A DNA stretch of 64,000 nucleotides from contig CAXXSI010000022.1 in the NCBI GenBank assembly GCA_963669285.2, positions 1-64,000 of the forward strand, read 5' to 3'. The notes under the pieces are model-generated. The model searched no databases. It worked only from the letters and a program-made list of their open reading frames with translations, and was not told the origin of the DNA. The stretch is from JAWKWH01 sp963669285. GTDB taxonomy: Bacteria > Pseudomonadota > Alphaproteobacteria > Rhizobiales > Rhizobiaceae. A program made the position numbers and the translations under genes. Of the stretch, positions 63,047 through 64,000 are shown in pieces. Positions within the stretch are counted from its first letter, which is position 1; every line of letters begins with the position of its first letter.

Positions 63047-64000
63047 TTGGAGCAGTACGATTACATCATCACCGGCGCCGGTTCTGCCGGCTGCGTGTTG
63101 GCCAGCAGGCTGACCGAGGATGCCGATGTTTCCGTCCTGGTTCTGGAGGCTGGTGGTCAGGATCGCGGCGTACTTTTTCACTGGCCGGCCGGCTTTGCCA
63201 AGATGACCAAGGGTATCGCGTCGTGGGGCTGGGAGACCGTACCGCAGCGCAATATGAACGATCGAGTGCTCTGGTATACGCAGGCCAAGGTTGTTGGCGG
63301 CGGATCGACCATCAATGCCCAGGTCTACACCCGCGGCAATGCGGTCGACTATGACGCCTGGCGCGATATGGCCGGATGTGACGGCTGGGGCTACCGCGAA
63401 TTGTTGCCGTATTTCAAACGGCCGGAAGGCAACCAGGTGTTCAGCGACGACTACCACGGATCGGATGGTCCGCTCGGCGTGTCGCAACCGGTGGCGGCGC
63501 TACCGGTCGCCTGGGCGTTCATCCGTGCGGCTCAGCAATACGGCATTCCTTATAATCCCGATTTCAACGGTGCACGCCAGGCCGGCTGCGGTTTTTACCA
63601 GCTCACGCAACGCGATGCCCGGCGATCATCCGCCGCGACGGCCTTCCTGCGCCCGGCCATGACCAGACCCAATCTCAAGGTGGTGACCAATGCGCAGGCG
63701 CTGAAGGTGGTCGTCGAAAACGGGCGTGCGACAGGCGTTGAATACGCCGTCGGATCTTCGGTCGAAACTGCCCGTGCCGAACGTGAGGTGCTAGTCACGT
63801 CCGGCGCCATAGGCTCTCCGCGATTGCTTCTGTTGTCGGGGATCGGACCCGCCGATCATTTGAAGTCTGCCGGCGTTGATGTGGTTCACGATCTGCCCGG
63901 TGTTGGCGAGAACCTGCATGACCATCTCGATCTTTTCGCCATCGCCGAGTGCTCGGGCAGATATTCATACGACCACTATGGCAAATGGCACCATGCGGTG
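63047..64000 (+). CDS. GMC-family oxidoreductase (choline dehydrogenase-like), 5' part
   Basis: 318 codons reach the window end, still open. The start is taken as TTG 63047 (LEQYDYIITGAGSAGCVLAS); no ATG fits. The FAD loop is YDYIITGAGSAGCVLASRL, then VVGGGSTINAQVYTRGNAVD and TSGAIGSPRLLLLSGIGP, the two GMC signatures. Oxidises an alcohol substrate; which is unknown. Likely regulated by the LacI protein upstream. Confidence 0.9.
   Translation, partial: MEQYDYIITGAGSAGCVLASRLTEDADVSVLVLEAGGQDRGVLFHWPAGFAKMTKGIASWGWETVPQRNMNDRVLWYTQAKVVGGGSTINAQVYTRGNAVDYDAWRDMAGCDGWGYRELLPYFKRPEGNQVFSDDYHGSDGPLGVSQPVAALPVAWAFIRAAQQYGIPYNPDFNGARQAGCGFYQLTQRDARRSSAATAFLRPAMTRPNLKVVTNAQALKVVVENGRATGVEYAVGSSVETARAEREVLVTSGAIGSPRLLLLSGIGPADHLKSAGVDVVHDLPGVGENLHDHLDLFAIAECSGRYSYDHYGKWHHAV

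Overview
The window reads as a chromosomal segment of an alphaproteobacterium, most likely Hyphomicrobiales (rhizobia or their marine relatives). The reasons are the mix of genes (tripartite tricarboxylate transporter, FnrL-like regulator, universal-stress cluster, DUF2267, host-attachment family) and moderately high GC. No rRNA was seen, so the genus is not claimed.

Layout. (1) 1-4.2 kb is backbone: a decayed mnmA, a decayed Zn amidohydrolase, and a sugar aminotransferase/dehydrogenase pair. (2) 4454-34006 holds a tRNA-Met(CAT) gene carrying an integrated element of 29,473 bp. Its ends are a 51-bp direct repeat of the tRNA 3' half (4483-4533 and 33956-34006). A tyrosine integrase lies next to the intact tRNA, and paired CTTACACA arm-type repeats lie about 60 bp inside each end. 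(3) 34.3-47 kb is a microoxic-stress cluster (phosphoribosyltransferase, three universal stress proteins, Hsp20, PRPP synthase, host-attachment protein, an Fnr-type regulator) with repeated TTGAC/T-N4-G/ATCAA boxes. (4) 47-64 kb is metabolic backbone: oxidoreductases, lactonase-like MBL, YceI and cytochrome b561-YceI, a CoA ligase/old-yellow-enzyme pair, a LacI regulator and a GMC oxidoreductase.

Inside the element: (a) a nucleotide-signalling module at 6.0-10.3 kb, with an E2-like protein translationally coupled to a two-domain class III cyclase, divergent from a WYL regulator and a cNMP-binding four-helix membrane protein; (b) next to it a classical Pycsar cyclase preceded by a broken PycTM-type effector; (c) a ComEC-like MBL protein, a TraD-like ATPase and a large serine recombinase; (d) an XRE regulator with an RNase H/RuvC-like protein; (e) a FimB-sized tyrosine recombinase beside two inverted 27-bp sites and two small secreted proteins, resembling a phase switch; (f) mobilisation genes (replication-relaxation protein, TraG/VirD4-like ATPase, coiled-coil and membrane proteins); (g) metabolic cargo (LysR, sulfatase, tctCBA transporter, broken MarR); (h) two tandem units of structured leader, 68-69-residue protein and terminator, then a dense hairpin array and attR. 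No relaxase of a standard MOB family and no type IV secretion channel was seen, so it is probably mobilisable rather than self-transmissible.

Main candidate for an undescribed system: a Pycsar-like circuit (cyclase plus cNMP-gated membrane effector) carrying a CBASS-type E2-like accessory and a WYL regulator. Second candidate: the paired RNA-leader/small-protein units, whose leaders share ordered sequence blocks enclosed by stems of different sequence. A general caution: at least a dozen backbone genes are frameshifted, often at short homopolymers, so sequencing error and real decay must be separated.
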